DNA of 6,454 nt from the NCBI GenBank assembly GCA_030691295.1, contig JAUYEQ010000178.1, positions 1 to 6,454 of the forward strand. Reading direction: 5' to 3'. Both the position numbers and the translations under genes were made by a program. Each line of letters opens with the position of its first letter. Position 1 is the stretch's first letter. A model generated the notes under the pieces. It searched no databases, had not been told where the DNA came from, and worked only from the letters and a program-made list of their open reading frames with translations. Source of the stretch: Bacteroidota bacterium (GTDB taxonomy: Bacteria > Bacteroidota > Bacteroidia > Bacteroidales > Prolixibacteraceae). This document shows, one piece after another, positions 5,088 to 6,454 of the stretch.

Positions 5088-6454
5088 CTAATTTTCTTTC
5101 TGTTCGTCGGCTTCCATTTGGGTTCTTAAAGCAGCAAGTTCAGAAATATCTCCAAGTGTAGTCTTTTCAGCACTATTTGTTTCTTTCACTTGTTTTACGG
5201 CTTTGCTGGTAGCTTTTACCTGAGTTTTTCTTTTTGCTGTTTCTTCAGCTTTTTTCTCATCTTCGAATACTCTTGAATGAGATAAGATGATCCTTTTGGC
5301 AGCTTTAGAGAACTCAATAACTTTGAATTCGAGTTTTTCTTCCAGTTGTGCCTGGGTTCCGTCTTCTTTTACCAAATGGCGTGGGGTCGCAAAACCTTCA
5401 ACACCGTATGGAAGGGCAATAGTTGCACCTTTGTCGAACAATTCAACCAGGGTTCCTTCATGAACTGAGTCAACTGAGAAGATAGTTTCAAACACATCCC
5501 ATGGATTTTCTTCCAATTGTTTGTGTCCGAGGCTTAAACGACGGTTTTCCTTGTCGATGTCAAGAACAGTAACTTCGATTTCCGATCCGATAGCTGTAAA
5601 TTCTGAAGGATGTTTGATTTTCTTGGTCCAGCTAAGATCCGAAATATGGATCAGGCCGTCAACACCTTCCTGAATTTCAACAAATACGCCGAAATTGGTG
5701 AAGTTACGAACAGTAGCTTTGTGTTTTGTTCCAACACCAAATACAGTATCAATGTCTTGCCAAGGATCAGTTTTAAGCTGTTTGATACCCAGTGACATTT
5801 TGCGTTCATCGCGGTCGAGGGTTAAAATCTGAGCTTCAACTTCGTCGCCAACTTTAAGGAAGTCCTGAGCGCTGCGAAGATGCTGTGACCATGACATTTC
5901 AGAAACGTGGATCAGACCTTCAACGCCGGCAGCAATTTCAACAAATGCACCGTAATCGGCCATAACTACCACTTTTCCTTTAACAGAGTCGCCAACTTTC
6001 AGCTCACCGCCAAGGCTATCCCATGGGTGAGGAGTCAATTGTTTCAGACCTAAAGCGATGCGTTTCTTGTCGTCATCGAAGTCAAGAATTACGACATTCA
6101 GTTTCTGATCAAGTTCAACAATTTCGTTCGGGTGAGAAATACGTCCCCATGATAGGTCGGTAATGTGAATAAGTCCGTCAACACCACCAAGGTCAATGAA
6201 TACTCCGTAAGAAGTAACATTTTTAACAGTACCTTCAAGTACCTGTCCTTTTTCGAGTTTAGAGATAATTTCTTTTTTCTGCAATTCGAGTTCTGCTTCG
6301 ATCAATGCTTTGTGAGAAACTACCACGTTACGGAATTCATGATTGATTTTAACAACTTTGAATTCCATTGTTTTGCCAACATAAATGTCGTAATCGCGAA
6401 TAGGTTTCACATCAATCTGCGAACCTGGCAAGAATGCCTCAATTCCGAATACGT
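5088..6454 (-). CDS. rpsA: 30S ribosomal protein S1, 3' part (5' end outside window)
   Basis: S1 binds mRNA and helps it dock on the 30S subunit. The 454 codons visible are open to the right edge; the frame continues upstream as VFGIEAFLPGSQID, a typical S1 sequence, so the gene is cut by the window and not truncated. Numbering from that V, the end of one S1 repeat (about 1-48) is followed by three well-formed OB-type S1 repeats (about 68-137, 153-222, 239-309) with G.V..F..YG.FV and GLIH.S..SW cores, joined by PW linkers (HPWDSL, DPWQDI, NPWDVF). A more diverged last repeat (about 327-393) lacks the IH.S core. A charged Lys/Glu/Ala-rich tail (394-454) ends with TLGDISELAALRTQM. The stop is TAG, 44 bp before the STAS gene. 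Confidence 0.96.
   Translation of the reverse strand, partial: VFGIEAFLPGSQIDVKPIRDYDIYVGKTMEFKVVKINHEFRNVVVSHKALIEAELELQKKEIISKLEKGQVLEGTVKNVTSYGVFIDLGGVDGLIHITDLSWGRISHPNEIVELDQKLNVVILDFDDDKKRIALGLKQLTPHPWDSLGGELKVGDSVKGKVVVMADYGAFVEIAAGVEGLIHVSEMSWSQHLRSAQDFLKVGDEVEAQILTLDRDERKMSLGIKQLKTDPWQDIDTVFGVGTKHKATVRNFTNFGVFVEIQEGVDGLIHISDLSWTKKIKHPSEFTAIGSEIEVTVLDIDKENRRLSLGHKQLEENPWDVFETIFSVDSVHEGTLVELFDKGATIALPYGVEGFATPRHLVKEDGTQAQLEEKLEFKVIEFSKAAKRIILSHSRVFEDEKKAEETAKRKTQVKATSKAVKQVKETNSAEKTTLGDISELAALRTQMEADEQKEN

Noticed and set aside
6429..6431. TTG at 6431-6429 as the start of rpsA
   Set aside because: The frame stays open upstream and reads FGIEAFLPGSQID, typical internal S1 sequence, so the TTG encodes leucine inside the gene.

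Overview
This window looks like an ordinary core-genome segment of a Bacteroidota bacterium, probably Bacteroidales or a related order such as Marinilabiliales. The reasons are the DUF3822 protein family (known from Bacteroidota), the Bacteroidota style of the RNase Z, S1 and RecD-like helicase sequences, a base composition of roughly 40% G+C by eye, and start codons that lack a Shine-Dalgarno GGAGG and often sit behind A/T-rich leaders. No mobile element, CRISPR array, tRNA or rRNA is visible.

Layout. Positions 1-229 hold no convincing gene. A minus-strand cluster follows, transcribed from about 2280 towards 230: a single-pass membrane protein of unknown function (1615-2247), a DUF3822 protein (760-1605) and the 16S rRNA methyltransferase rsmD (230-769). 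The gap between the first two is 9 bp, and the last two overlap by 10 bp, so this reads as an operon. A 91-bp divergent spacer with promoter-like sequence on both strands separates it from a plus-strand SF1 RecD/Dda-like DNA helicase (2339-3763). The helicase collides with RNase Z (3738-4667, minus), and their 3' ends overlap by 26 bp. Upstream of rnz on the minus strand are a STAS-domain (anti-sigma-factor-antagonist-like) gene (4690-5043) and the 3' part of rpsA, encoding ribosomal protein S1 (5088 to the right edge). Most recognisable genes serve translation or RNA maturation: rsmD modifies 16S rRNA, rnz makes tRNA 3' ends, and rpsA is part of the 30S subunit.

No novel multi-gene system could be supported. 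The most unusual signal is structural. Three long near-perfect inverted repeats, with stems of 10, 11 and 14 bp, lie inside coding sequence, while the other hairpins I found by eye are about 5-7 bp. Two of them, in the DUF3822 gene and in rnz, have an intrinsic-terminator layout (stem then T-run) on the sense strand. Both start exactly 62 nt downstream of the A of their ATG. They could be 5'-proximal attenuators, or chance products of conserved protein motifs. A second lead is the pairing of the DUF3822 protein, which looks ASKHA/PilM-like, with a membrane protein of pseudopilin- or PilN-like topology.
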